This document shows positions 21,583-33,161 of a stretch of DNA of 45,773 bases, in pieces. Origin of the DNA: Monosiga brevicollis MX1 (lineage: Eukaryota > Opisthokonta > Choanoflagellata > Craspedida > Salpingoecidae). Where the stretch lies: NCBI RefSeq assembly GCF_000002865.3, contig NW_001865061.1, positions 379,289-425,061 of the forward strand. Reading direction: 5' to 3'. The first letter of the stretch is position 1, and each line of letters starts with the position of its first letter. A model generated the notes under the pieces. It was not told where the DNA came from. It saw nothing but the letters and a program-made list of their open reading frames with translations, and ran no database searches. Both the position numbers and the translations under genes were made by a program.

Positions 21583-24006
21583 ATGCCCCCGCGGGCGACG
21601 GGCGCCACATCGGCGACAAGTCGCCGTGGTCGCGACCTGGCAGCCCGCCTCGACCTTTTAAAACAACACATGAGCCCCGGGCTGCGCTTCAGCCTGAGCG
21701 CCTCGCTCGATAACATTGCACACCTGGACCTCGACCTCTTGCCCTCTCCATCATCGTCATCATCATCATCATCACTGACCGCTCCGGCCCCCCCGGTCGC
21801 TGCTTCTTCATCGTCCGCCGCCGCTGCTCCGGCCACCTTGCCTCTCGGTGCCACTGACCATGAAAGCACCAACGCCAGCACAACCTCAACCTCTCAACCC
21901 AGCGTTGTCGTTGGCTTGCGCCAACGCGTGCGTGCTCACCTCGCCGACCCCGGTGCTCTGAACCGCGGCCCTCCGGTCGTGTTCAAGTGCCCAGCCCCCA
22001 ACTGTGAACGGGTCTACCGCACCCGCGGCGGTTGGTGCCGACACGTCTCCTCTGTCCATCGGCGACAAGTCATGGCCAAGGATGCCGTCCCCTCCTTTGA
22101 AAAGGGAGGCCAGCCCTGTACCCGCCCACGTCTCTCCTGGCAACATTACTCCCACTCCTGGACCCCGGCCGCCCCCATGCCTGCCGCCTGCTCAGATCCG
22201 TGCGCGGCACCCAGTCCGGCGACAAGCGACACTGATCTTGGCTACGCCGGGAGCCCCGTTTCCACCGTATCCGACGCCCCTGCTCACGCTTCCTCCACCC
22301 CAAACACATCCCATCCCGCCACCAGCCTCGCTGACGTGCGCCATCATCAACGCCCTGGCAACCTCGAAGACCCGGACCACCCATCCCCTCGCCCGATCCA
22401 GGCCCACCCCCGCAAAGACCATCCCTGCAGTGCCCGCGTCACTGGCTCGCTTGCCAGCGTCCTCCCACTGTATCCTTTGGAAGACGAGCTTGTCCTAGCC
22501 CAGTGCCCGCACTGTGCTCGTCACCTGTCCGCCCAGCGCCTCGTGCGCCATCTCTATGATTGCTCCCACGCCTCGGTCTCCACCTCCACCTCCCCTTCCA
22601 ACAACACCCCCACATCCACATCGGCACACGCTGGTACTGCCCTCTCAAAATGGCGCCTTCGCCACCGCACTGGCCCCAACCCCAGTCCCGCCGCCTCCCA
22701 TCTGCGATACGCCCTACCCCACGCCATGCTTCAACACCCCTTGTCCCTGGCCGCCACCCAACACAACGCCCGCTGCCTCAGCGCCACCAGCCACCACACG
22801 TTGACGGAGGATCGTGAAGACTCGAGTGATGCTTGGGATAATTCCTCCGACGTCGATACTCTCGAACGCAGCAGCACCGACTCGGGCATCGAAGGCGAGT
22901 CAGCCCGCGAACTCCCTGCGTCTCCCACCACCACTGCCCTCAAACCCAACAGTACCAACGCCGGCGGTCACCACTCCACCACCAAGGACAGCGGTAGCGG
23001 CAGCACCAATGATATCAGCATTGCCAACCCCCCAGCTCCCTCCTCATCCAAGTCTAACGTTCTCAAGGCCGCAGCGGCTTCTCAGGCCTCCGTTGCCAAG
23101 GCGGCCCCCAGCAATGCAACTGCCTCCACTTCCGGCATGCCAATCCTTCCAATCCCGAGTCTAGCGCCCCGCACACAGGCCAAGCGCAACTCGGACTCAA
23201 CGCACCAGTCTCACGAGCCCTCCAAAAGCCCCAAAAAATCAAGCACAACGGCCCCTTCCGCTTGTCCAGCCACTGCCAAGCCTGATGCCGGCGCCCAGAG
23301 CACGCCAACCTCCCGCGCCACAGGCCCCTCAGTAGCTCCGGGCAAGCCCACTGGCGCAAAGGCCACCCCCATCCCCAAAGCACCAAAGGCCGCCCGCAGG
23401 CCGGCCAAGCCCCGGGCACCCCGGGCACCCCGGGCACCTCGCGGCTCGGGCAAAGCCAAGACCAAGGGCACCAGCAGCAAGACCTCGGCCCTACCCCCCT
23501 CCAGCGCTGGCCTCACCGTCACCGCCGCTGGCACCTCGCCCTATGGTGCCCTGCCCTACGCCCTCCCACAGTACTGCTATGGGGTCCCTGCTGGATACTA
23601 CACGACAAACTCGGCCCGGCTCTGCGTCCACGCTCCCCCCTCCTTCAAATACACCACGCCCGTCAATGGTTATGTCCGTCCTACCACGCTCATCACCTCG
23701 GGTGGGGCCACGTGGACCTACCCCAGTCCCATGGGCCTGGTCAGCCCTGGTACAGTCCTCACCCCCAGCATGGCTGCCAGCGAGGTCCCGGACCTTGTCC
23801 ACGTGTCCCAGTTGACCACCTTCCTCAACCGGTGCTACGCTCCGTCGTATGTGCTGCCTGGTGTACCAGTGGGCACTCGCTTAGTGGCGTCAGCTCCACT
23901 GACGGCCACTGCCACGTCCTCGGTCCCCGTGATCCCCACCGCGGCCGTGACAGCTTCATCCCCCACCAAGGCCGGGGCAGCTAGCACCATCGTGGCAGCC
24001 TCTTAA
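21583..24006 (+). CDS. Zinc-finger protein with long Ser/Pro/Ala-rich tail
   Basis: A single open exon of 807 residues. Near residue 130 there is a C2H2-like finger: CPAPNC, 12 residues, then H-x4-H (FKCPAPNCERVYRTRGGW, RHVSSVH). Around residue 306 there is a second compact C-x2-C-x11-H-x3-C group (CPHCARHLSAQRLVRHLYDC). The rest is low complexity: an N-terminal poly-Ser run, Thr/Pro/Ser-rich stretches, an acidic segment (EDREDSSDAWDNSSDVD), a basic Arg-Ala-Pro repeat near residues 600-625 that may bind nucleic acid, and a Tyr/Pro/Val-rich C-terminus. This suggests a nuclear DNA- or RNA-binding regulator, but no family was recognised. Met 21583 (MPPRATG) was chosen because upstream in-frame sequence is translated CT repeat. 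Confidence 0.7.
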   Translation: MPPRATGATSATSRRGRDLAARLDLLKQHMSPGLRFSLSASLDNIAHLDLDLLPSPSSSSSSSSLTAPAPPVAASSSSAAAAPATLPLGATDHESTNASTTSTSQPSVVVGLRQRVRAHLADPGALNRGPPVVFKCPAPNCERVYRTRGGWCRHVSSVHRRQVMAKDAVPSFEKGGQPCTRPRLSWQHYSHSWTPAAPMPAACSDPCAAPSPATSDTDLGYAGSPVSTVSDAPAHASSTPNTSHPATSLADVRHHQRPGNLEDPDHPSPRPIQAHPRKDHPCSARVTGSLASVLPLYPLEDELVLAQCPHCARHLSAQRLVRHLYDCSHASVSTSTSPSNNTPTSTSAHAGTALSKWRLRHRTGPNPSPAASHLRYALPHAMLQHPLSLAATQHNARCLSATSHHTLTEDREDSSDAWDNSSDVDTLERSSTDSGIEGESARELPASPTTTALKPNSTNAGGHHSTTKDSGSGSTNDISIANPPAPSSSKSNVLKAAAASQASVAKAAPSNATASTSGMPILPIPSLAPRTQAKRNSDSTHQSHEPSKSPKKSSTTAPSACPATAKPDAGAQSTPTSRATGPSVAPGKPTGAKATPIPKAPKAARRPAKPRAPRAPRAPRGSGKAKTKGTSSKTSALPPSSAGLTVTAAGTSPYGALPYALPQYCYGVPAGYYTTNSARLCVHAPPSFKYTTPVNGYVRPTTLITSGGATWTYPSPMGLVSPGTVLTPSMAASEVPDLVHVSQLTTFLNRCYAPSYVLPGVPVGTRLVASAPLTATATSSVPVIPTAAVTASSPTKAGAASTIVAAS

Positions 24007-24472
24007 CCCACCGGGCGCTCATGACTGTGTGCGACACACTGCTTGTTTCCAGGCATTACTCTTGCTTTGTTTGTCTCTGCTGTGTTTCTTGGTTTGTCAA
24101 ATCCCCTCTTTATAAGAATCGCCCCATCTTATTTATTTCTGCAGCATGAATGGTTAGACTCACCAAGTCAGTCGACCGAAGCGCTCCTTCGGCTTTATTT
24201 TTTTGCCTTATGACCAATACTGTTTCGTTTTTTTGTGAGCGACACACGGTGACGAGCTATAAGGCTCGCGCCACTTGCCGTGTCCTCTGACTGCCATTCC
24301 TTGAACGAATTTTTATTTTCCCTTATCATTCTCTTCCTTTTGGGATCCTGAAATCGATCTTTTAAGCTCCTATCCTGCTTATGTTTTGTGCACACCAAAG
24401 TTGTATGCTAGAGAGACGTCACTTGCAATTATGGGTGCTGGTCTTGTACATACAAACATATTTGTGAAGGCC
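24007..24472. other. Convergent intergenic region
   Basis: The 3' sides of the zinc-finger gene and the Cys-rich surface-protein gene. It is AT-richer than the flanks, with TTATTTATT at about 24129. No gene is seen. Confidence 0.55.
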
Positions 24473-25565
24473 TCAAGACAACAAGAGGAAGGCAACCGTC
24501 GCCAGCTGAATCAAGAGCCACGTGGCACTCTCGGGGAGCATGCTACCGGAGGTTGTGCTGGCTGCTGCGAGCGTGGTCCCGCCACTCAGCGTGGGGGCGT
24601 GGTAGCCATGGCATTGCAAAGACAAAACGGGTTTAGCGCCTCCAAAGAGGGACTTCCACTTGGGATTGTTGTCTACGGCAGAGAAAAATGATGTGAGCGA
24701 TGGCATGGGCAAGCGCTGTTTCCCATGCGACCCGATGCCTACGGAGATGGCCTTTTTAGGGTCACGAGCTTTGCCCTTGCTATCGAGACATCTCGTGCGC
24801 GAGACACGAACCAATGCCAAAGGTTTCGCCGTCGATGCATTCGTTGGCGTTGAAGGTGTGGGTGGTGGCGGTGCCACCACAGCCGGAGGCGTTGAAGAGG
24901 GACAGGGTAACGCGGTCGTTGAGGCAAGTGGCTTCGATTGTGGCGTATTCGGGAAGGTAGCGCTTGTTGCTGGGGCAAGAACTAGCACTGCCGCACACCC
25001 GGGCGTAGTCAATGCCAAAGGCGCGTTCAAAGAAGCTGAGGCTACATGTTTCTTCCACCAGGGGCATTATTCCCATGGGTGTGGCACTGCAGTCATCTGG
25101 GTGAATCAAGAGAAGAACCTGGTGGTCGCTCGAGAGGTGGTCACAATACATGGGACAGTCGTCGGCATCAATGTGAATGAGATCACGGGGCTGGGTGCAC
25201 TCCGTGTCGTCAAATATTTGGGCACTGATGCTGCCATCTGCATTGCAATAAGCTTGCCAATGATTGTCTTCGACGTACATGCATGCTCCTTGTGGGGCTA
25301 GCATCGAGGCTGCACGTGCGGTGGTGGAGCACACGCCAGTCGTGGCGATAACACCTTGGTTCAGGGGACGCACTCCCGTGGGGAAGGCGGTGGTCGTGGA
25401 GGGGGTCGTGCTGGCAGCCGGTGTTGCTGACGTGGTCTGGGTGGAGCTTGCGCTGGCGGCAGATGAAGCTTCGGTCTCGTGCATCCAGAGAATGGCGAGC
25501 AGTAGAATGCCGAGCATGCCGACCCTCCCTACGGCAATAAGAAAAAACAAAGCAGTGCGCGACAT
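24473..25565 (-). CDS. Cys-rich surface protein, signal peptide and GPI-like tail
   Basis: Exons (minus): 25565-24812 and 24672-24473; 317 residues joined in phase 1. Residues 1-35 form a signal sequence or signal anchor (ALFFLIAVGR then VGMLGILLLAILW). A Ser/Thr/Ala-rich stalk follows. The core has about 18 cysteines in a loosely repeated pattern: an aromatic, a Cys, about five residues, a hydrophobic strand, Phe, then Cys (YCNADGSISAQIFDDTEC; TCLNDRVTLSLFNASGC). After the intron a last Cys segment leads to a small-residue region (STTSGS) and a terminal hydrophobic stretch (WLLIQLATVAFLLLS) right at the stop, as in GPI-anchor signals. It is probably tethered to the outer cell surface. Without splicing the frame would end at HEMSR near 24780, which would lose this tail. 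The fold was not recognised. Confidence 0.68.
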
Positions 25566-26839
<1,274 letters not shown>

Positions 26840-28437
26840 ATGGCGTTGTCGCCGCCCACTACTCCACAGCTGGCGGCCGCTGGTGTGAACGAGTTTGATC
26901 GCCTGCACAAATGGCTTAACACGCACCGTATCCTCTTTCAGGTGCGCGTACCTCCCGTCGTGCCCGTGCCCGTGCCCAACCGAATCAGCGCCCGCCACGT
27001 GCAGCTCATGCCCTCTCTGCCGTGTCGGCCGGCCCCAGAATGAAGTGAGCGTTTTGCATTTGCCTTGCAGCCACCAGGAACGAGACACGCTTTTCTTCGT
27101 GCACGACTTTGGCGGCCAGGTACAACCCGCCCTGGCTTCTTGTTGTGCACCCTCCCCGTCGTGCCTCCTCTCCCCATATATATATATATATTTTTCCTCC
27201 TCCTGTTTCCTCTCTCTCTCTTCTTTCTCACACCTCACCGTCTTGATCGTGATCCTGCCGCTGTCCGCACGCGATGCCTCTCTCTCAAACACGACCTATC
27301 AAGGCGCTGCAATGGGCCAAGCAGCTCCTCTTTTTTCATGAGCGCGTCCATCTCGTGGCCATCGATCTGCCCGGACATGGTCACAGCCCCGCACCTGACT
27401 CGGCTAGCCGTTACACCGCTGTCGATATCGTCGGGACCTTGCGACGCGTCTTTCACCACTTTAGCACTGCGCGCAACGTCCTCATTGGCCACAGCTACGG
27501 CACCAGTCTCGTCGTCCAACTTTATCAAAGTCTCCCGACCTCGTTTCAATCTCAAGTCGTGGGCCTTGTCTGCTGCAACGCCGTGACCCAAGGTCAGGCT
27601 TTGTCCTCCATGCTCTTGCCATCACGGCCTGAATGGACAACCAAAACGTCATCCAGAGTTCTTTCTGCTCACCGTGCCCCCCCCCTCCCCCCCTGTTGTT
27701 CTCGCTGGCCCCAGATGCCTCATGCTTGCTGCAGGCGAGCATGCGGGCGCTGTCCCTCGTGCCTACCCCAGTACTTGGCCTGATTCGCCGATGGCAAGCG
27801 CGCAGAGGAAGTGAATCGCAAAGCGTCGCCCGCATGGTAGCAGCCGACGCTACAAACGAGGTAAACACGGACGGCCATGGCTCGACCATATATCAGCAGG
27901 TCTTTGCTCAATCCAGCTGTGGCCCTCGTTGTTGCTTCTTTCAAACAACAGACCAAGGTGATGCAGCTGCATTGGAATACGTGGACACCCACACACGTGT
28001 TACAAGCCATGGCGGCAGGACTGCAGGTCGTCTCGTTGGCCGACTATGCCCGCGTGACAATCCCCGTACTTTTGCTCGCCGGTCAGCATATGCATGCATT
28101 GCCCGCCTCTACCCTTCCCACACGCGCGCACGCACGCACTCACAGGCGTCTTTTTCTCCCTGGACTCTCAGGCGCTGAAGACACGGTCGTGCCTCCCGAA
28201 CACACGTACAGCATATATGACACCGTCCCCCGCGTGCATGGTCCACACATCGCGCCCAACGCTAAACACAATCTTATTGAAGAGGCCAGCGAGCTCGTCA
28301 ACGCGCTCCTCACCACTTTTCTGATCAAAAAGGGCAAAATGTCCTATCTCGAGTGCGTGCAGACTGCCACGGATGGAACAACGCCGCAGGTGCGGTTGCG
28401 CACAACTCACCGCGTGTCTGTTCGCGCGCAACCTTAG
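26840..28437 (+). CDS. ABHD8-like alpha/beta hydrolase
   Basis: Exons: 26840-26941, 27078-27119, 27304-27592, 27715-27860, 27952-28081 and 28172-28437; 975 nt, 324 residues, phases all close. The alpha/beta-hydrolase core is clear: DTLFFVHDFGG (oxyanion-loop strand), LVAIDLPGHGHS, the nucleophile elbow NVLIGHSYGTS (Ser112), VTIPVLLLAGAEDTVVPPEH (acid Asp240) and NAKHNL (His268). The wording around the elbow matches the animal ABHD8 group closely. A substrate is not known from sequence; esterase or lipase chemistry is typical. The exon 2 acceptor at 27078 is used rather than 27071 because only it keeps the frame. The natural stop at 28435-28437 is also the AG acceptor of the next gene. An alternative donor at 28353 would instead fuse this protein to the downstream phosphatase. 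Confidence 0.82.
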
Positions 28438-29416
28438 GGTGAGTGGCGAAGAAGCCGAACTTGACGATGAAGCGCCCGACGGCAAATGGGCTCTCAAAAA
28501 CCACGCCAAGTGGAAGGTATGCGGTTGTCAAAGCCCTGCGCGAATTGTTGAGCAACACGATGACTATGTTTGGGCGGCGTTGCCTTACTGCTCTTCTTTT
28601 TGTCCTCTCTCTCAGACCACACCACCCTCAAGCAAAGTATTGGGTGCCAACAGCAAGCTTGGCGGCCTTATTGTCTGCAAGACGTTCCGTCAAGACGACA
28701 AGGACCATGGACCAAAGGCTTTTAAGGTCTGTCCCTTTTCTTTTGTTTGCATTCAACCGCCTTGGGCCATGCTGCTGCATCGGGGGGGAAAGCCAACTCA
28801 CAAAGGGCATGCCTCATTTTTGTTGGTAGACCAAGTTTACCAACGTGGGATTGGTAATTGATGTGTCCCGTGAACCACCACCATACCTCACCAATGCTCC
28901 CGATGTGCCACCATACGTCAAAATCGCGACCGTTTCCAAGGTTTGTTTCGTATCACCACCGTTGACAAGGTTTGCTCAATTCAGGCCCCTGTGCCCTGGC
29001 CGTGCATTGACTCGGCTCTCCTACGCTGTGCCCCTGTCTCTTGCTTCCTCCAGCGCGAGCCCGAGGCTGAGAGTGTGGCCAAGCTACACAAAGTGCTGGA
29101 CAACTTTTGGGCCAATCCCGACAATGCGCGCAAGGATGTCATCATCCATTGCCATTATGGCTTCAATCGCTCAGGGTAGGCATGCATCGGCATTGACCTT
29201 TGAGGCACTCGTCATTTTGGTTGCACCTTGCCATGCTGATCAGCGGCTCGTGTTTCGTCGCTTAGATTTATGGCCTGCAGCTATCTCGTCAAGCGGCGAG
29301 GCTTTGGCGCCCGCGAAGCCCTACATGCATTTCGTAAAGCCCGCCCTCCTGGCATCAAGCATGAACATTTTCGTGCTGAATTTCTCCGTCGCTACGCCTC
29401 GGTCAACTCGAGCTGA
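28339..29416 (+). CDS. mRNA-cap RNA 5'-triphosphatase-like phosphatase
   Basis: Exons: 28339-28352, 28438-28516, 28616-28726, 28830-28940, 29054-29175 and 29266-29416; 195 residues from Met 28339 (MSYLE). A second possible first exon is 28373-28389 (MEQRR, 196 residues). It belongs to the cysteine-phosphatase superfamily: the P-loop HCHYGFNRSG has Cys138 and Arg144 of CX5R. Flanking sequence matches the triphosphatase half of animal capping enzymes: VGLVIDVSR before the loop, then FMACSYLVKR and ARPPGI-x-FLRRYAS after it, like [21 protein letters not shown] in RNGTT (from memory). The enzyme would remove the gamma phosphate from nascent RNA 5' ends. No guanylyltransferase domain follows, so it is stand-alone or fused to the upstream hydrolase. 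A DUSP11-type role is the main alternative. Confidence 0.75.
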
Positions 29417-29989
29417 CAGCATTTGTCTTTGAACTTTTCTTCGTCCGCAGAGCATGTGAAACAGTCTGCAGGGCCGTGCTCTCGGTTGAATCGTGGTTAC
29501 CTTGGTGCGCGGGCGGCATCGCGCGTCAGCGACGGAGCGGTGCCGTCATTGAAATATGTTCCAAGTCGTTGTTTGTGTCTGAGTCTGTGTTTGGGCTTCT
29601 TTTTCTTCTCCTTATCTGTTGCGTGACACCCAAGTTGGTGAGCTTCTCATCATGCTATCCCGTCCCCCCACCCTCTTTTTTTTTTTAATCCTTGCCGAAA
29701 GATTTGTTTGTTTCTTCGTTTCTGTTTCTCGCTTGGTTTGGTTGAGCTTGGTTGTTTGTTTTCTCTCTCTTTGATCGTCTGTTCTTGCTTGAAACTCATG
29801 TTCTCAGTGCTGAATTTTTCTTCTTCTACCGTGCGTTGTGCCCTGTTTCCGGACAACTTGAGTCGAGCTCAAAGCTGAAGCTTTGGTTAAAACTAAATTG
29901 AAGACTAACTTTTGCCAGGCAGGCATCTGACTCATCTCTAAACACACAAAATAAAATATAAAGGTTGTCTGTTCTCATGCAACATCATC
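29417..29989. other. Convergent intergenic region
   Basis: T-rich sequence between the phosphatase (plus) and the JmjC gene (minus). A plus-strand AATAAA lies at about 29949, far from the phosphatase stop. No gene is seen. Confidence 0.55.
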
Positions 29990-32900
29990 TCAGATACCAT
30001 GGACGAAAAACTCGACGGCGGCTCCATGAAACACGACTCGTGCAGCCGTAAGTTCAAGGTGCGTTGCATTCAAGGCGTTGAGACGAGCCACCCGGACAGG
30101 ATCAAAGTCATACTCGGCCATGGTGAGAAGGCGGGGCATGCCCCAGATGATGATGCGACCCAGATCAGAAGTTGCACAAAGTGAAAGGGTGGCGTTGGCG
30201 GTGGTCCCGACAGCCACATGTCCACCGTTGCACGTTTGGACATCGCTTGATAATTGCAATTCCATGGGCACGAGGACGTGCGGTGCCCGCAATACCAAAT
30301 CACCCGCATCGGTGGTGAAAATCATGGGGATATCCGGCCAGACCACGGCCGTCCCATCCACTGCTCCTGCGGGTCGAATGTCCTCCGCGCGCAACGTCAT
30401 GTTGTACGTAACAGCCGAACCAATGCGAATGGGGACGCAGGTGGGTGGGACGGGCCAGGAGCCGTCGCTTTGGCACTGACGGGCTCCTGTCTCACCAGTA
30501 GCAAATTCCATCAAAGGTTCGCAGCCATACTGCACGATATCAAAGGCAGAATAATTTTGAGCTTGATCCACTACCATGCTATATGGCCCCGCGGGTGGTT
30601 CATCACACTTGATGGGCGTGCACATGGCCATGCCCTCTTCCAGTGCCTCAGTCCCGGCATCGCACGGCGTGCAGGTGGAGAGCCGGTGATTCTTCGAGGA
30701 TTGATGCTGATTGATAGGACACAACTAAGATCCAGAGGCAAACAGGCAGGTGTGCAGTCAGTGAGAGATACAAATGCTCAGAGGCCGAGCGAGAGATAGC
30801 AAGGCATACGTGACAAGATAGGCCCTCTGTGCTGCTGCATTCGTAGAAGGTACCCGCTGGGCAGATGCCACAATTGAGGCACGCTTCTGCTCGGTGGCTA
30901 GTGGCGGTTTGATACTGATGCGCGGGACAGGACTCGCAAGTGCCACCTGAACTCAAACCACAGCCTTGCTGACGCTGCCCGGCACCACACACTTTGCCGT
31001 CTGTGTTGCAGGCTAGACAGAACTTGCTGGCTGATGCCGGTTGAAAAGTTGCCTATTTGCATACATCACGCAATTGGAGTGCGCTGTGAGAAACCGATGC
31101 CAACAAGACCAGTTAGCTCAAGAACCGAAACGTTGCAGTACCGCTTCACAAAAGGTGCAGGAGGGAGCTGTATTCAGTGCATCCGTGTATGTGCCCGGAG
31201 GACAGGCTAAAATTAGTATGTGAATCGATGATAATGTGAGCATGAAGCAACTGAAGAGAACCAGGTCCAAGCACAGAGCATGCCTGACCTTGACAACCAT
31301 TGATGGCGATATCGTTGGTTGGAGCACAGAAGCCAGCTGGGCAGTAGCACGAGGTGCAGCTGGCTTTTTGACAGCCCTGCGTGCAGCTGTAACAACGAGT
31401 GGGGTCGCAATCGCCATCACAATTGGTCGGCAACATCAACACTTGATCACAACTACTATCACAACCCTGATCGATGTGCATCGATGTGAGACATTGGTGA
31501 GCTGCCAGACACTTGACGAGCAACCGGGCAAGGGTCACCAAAGATGCATCGGCTCACCAAGGCATCGCATTCCGAGCCAGATTGGCAATTCTGGGTGCAC
31601 TGCGTCAGCATGCAGCCGTTACAAACAGCCTGTTTGCTGACCCCGGGCGGGACCCACGGAGCATCACGAGTGACACGGGCCAGTTGTTGAGCAAGAGTAG
31701 CATGGGTGGTCGCCGTTGAACCTGCTTCACGTCGTTGCTTGTTGGAATTTGAGACTCGAACTGCCTGTTCAATGCGGGTCATGACAGCATGGCAGTCACT
31801 GAGCTCATCCAAGGCCAACTGCTGCTCCTGGGAGCTCCACCAGGCCAACGCCTGGGTTTGTTGAAAAGCTTGCTGGAGAGTGAAAGGCTCGGGGCCTTGC
31901 ACCAGTGCGGACAGTCGTTGGCACACCACGTCGGCACGAGTGAGTGGCTCGTAGGCTATTTGTAACCAAGGAAGAGCCAGATCTGAGGCAAGAAGGTAGC
32001 GTAGAGCGAGCTGCACGGGAGCACACAGGGGCGAGCCTTGCATTGATTCGACATCCGGATGGGCAGATGCATGGGGCGTGGCAGGAGTGACACACGCTGC
32101 CGTTGCCAGGAGATGGTGCCACGTAGCACCTTCTCGATCAAGTGAGTAGGTGAGATGGATTGAAGTCGTTTCATCGGCGTGCGGGGCATCGGCAACGTGA
32201 ATCACGGCCTTGGGTAAGTATAGAACGTCCCCCGGCTCCATCCAGAGGCTCTGGCAGTGAAACCGTGTCAAGTCGCTTTCGGGCCAATTCAAACAGCCTG
32301 CAGACAGAAGCGACAGGCGTCAGAGGAGATGCAACGCAATAATGCAAGGGCCAACGCGGGTCATGTGGTCATGTGGTTGGTGGAAGGCTACGCACCATGA
32401 GTGGTCCCAAGCTGGAGTTCATAGAGCTGGGCAAGCTGAGCGCGAGAGGCGGTGGGCCATGTGGAGCTCTCGTTCAGACCAGTGCAGAGGCGCCAGCGCT
32501 TGCGCCCGGCAAGCTGAACGACAATGACATCGTAGGGATCGGTATGGGGTTGAAGGGCGCGTGCTCCTGGGGCGGAGAGGTACGCATGGGCGGTGGTAGA
32601 CGCTGATCCGAAAACGGCCTGGAGAGTCGTCTCCAACACACTGTAGTTTTGGGCATCGAGTTGTTCACGGCGAAACACAAGAGAGAGGTGGTCGCGGCGA
32701 AGGCGTGGTGCTAGGAGCGACCAGTTGCTGAGGATGGGGGCGGGAACGGAGGTGATTTGTCCTTGGGCGTCGCGGACAGTGAGGGCATTGGCCTGAACCA
32801 GCTGCGGAAGCTCGGCCGCGAGCCAAGTGTCGGCAGCCCTGTGCAGGTGATCCAGCCATGGATCAGCGGCGGCTAGGCGAGGATCAAGGTCGTTCTGGGC

Positions 32901-33161
32901 TGCTGGAATGTGAAGCCAATCATTTCGGTAGAAGCGGTGCAAAAATTGATCGATGGTGACGCTTGGTGCCCAAAGCGCTTCAAATAGAGCGTGTTGATCC
33001 GAGTTGACTGGAGACCGCGAGGTGTCGGGACGCAAGGGGTGCGTCTTGATGTGCAGAGACGGAAAGGCGGGGACCAAGAAAAGAAGCACGAAGAGGCAAG
33101 ACCAGCCGCCGTGGCCACCCATCAGACCCAACTGCAATCCAGTGCTCACGCGTCTCCCCAT
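29990..33161 (-). CDS. Secreted JmjC oxygenase with Cys-rich and sushi domains
   Basis: Exons (minus): 33161-32396, 32297-31558, 31466-31289, 31206-31142, 31022-30810 and 30724-29990; 2697 nt, 898 residues, every phase matching. Residues 1-35 form a signal peptide (CLFVLLFLVPAFPS). Residues 50-330 are a JmjC/cupin-4 domain like NO66/MINA53: FYRNDWLHIPA, the iron ligands HTD (His206, Asp208) in LQPHTDPYDVIVVQLAGRKR, and the third ligand His289 in GDVLYLPKAVIHVADAP. These enzymes are Fe(II)/2-oxoglutarate hydroxylases, usually nuclear. A helical region follows, then several short Cys-rich modules (CNGCMLTQCTQNC; CYSCTQGCQKASCTSCYCPAGFC; CPPGTYTD, CESCPAHQYQ), then a sushi/CCP domain at 694-750 with Cys 694, 722, 738, 750 and Trp744, then a 150-residue tail of unknown fold. 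The layout implies a secretory-pathway or extracellular oxygenase. An alternative start is Met 33122. Confidence 0.78.

Noticed and set aside
21309-21881. 190-codon minus-strand frame with Asp runs and Glu-Arg repeats
   Set aside because: It is antisense to the CT tract and the poly-Ser coding region of the zinc-finger gene.
28443-28829. 128-codon plus-strand frame starting MAKKPNL
   Set aside because: It runs through three introns of the phosphatase model with no domain; the spliced frame instead matches the triphosphatase family.
30001-30799. Plus-strand frames over the sushi exon
   Set aside because: They are antisense shadows; the minus strand carries the Cys spacing and conserved Trp of a sushi domain.
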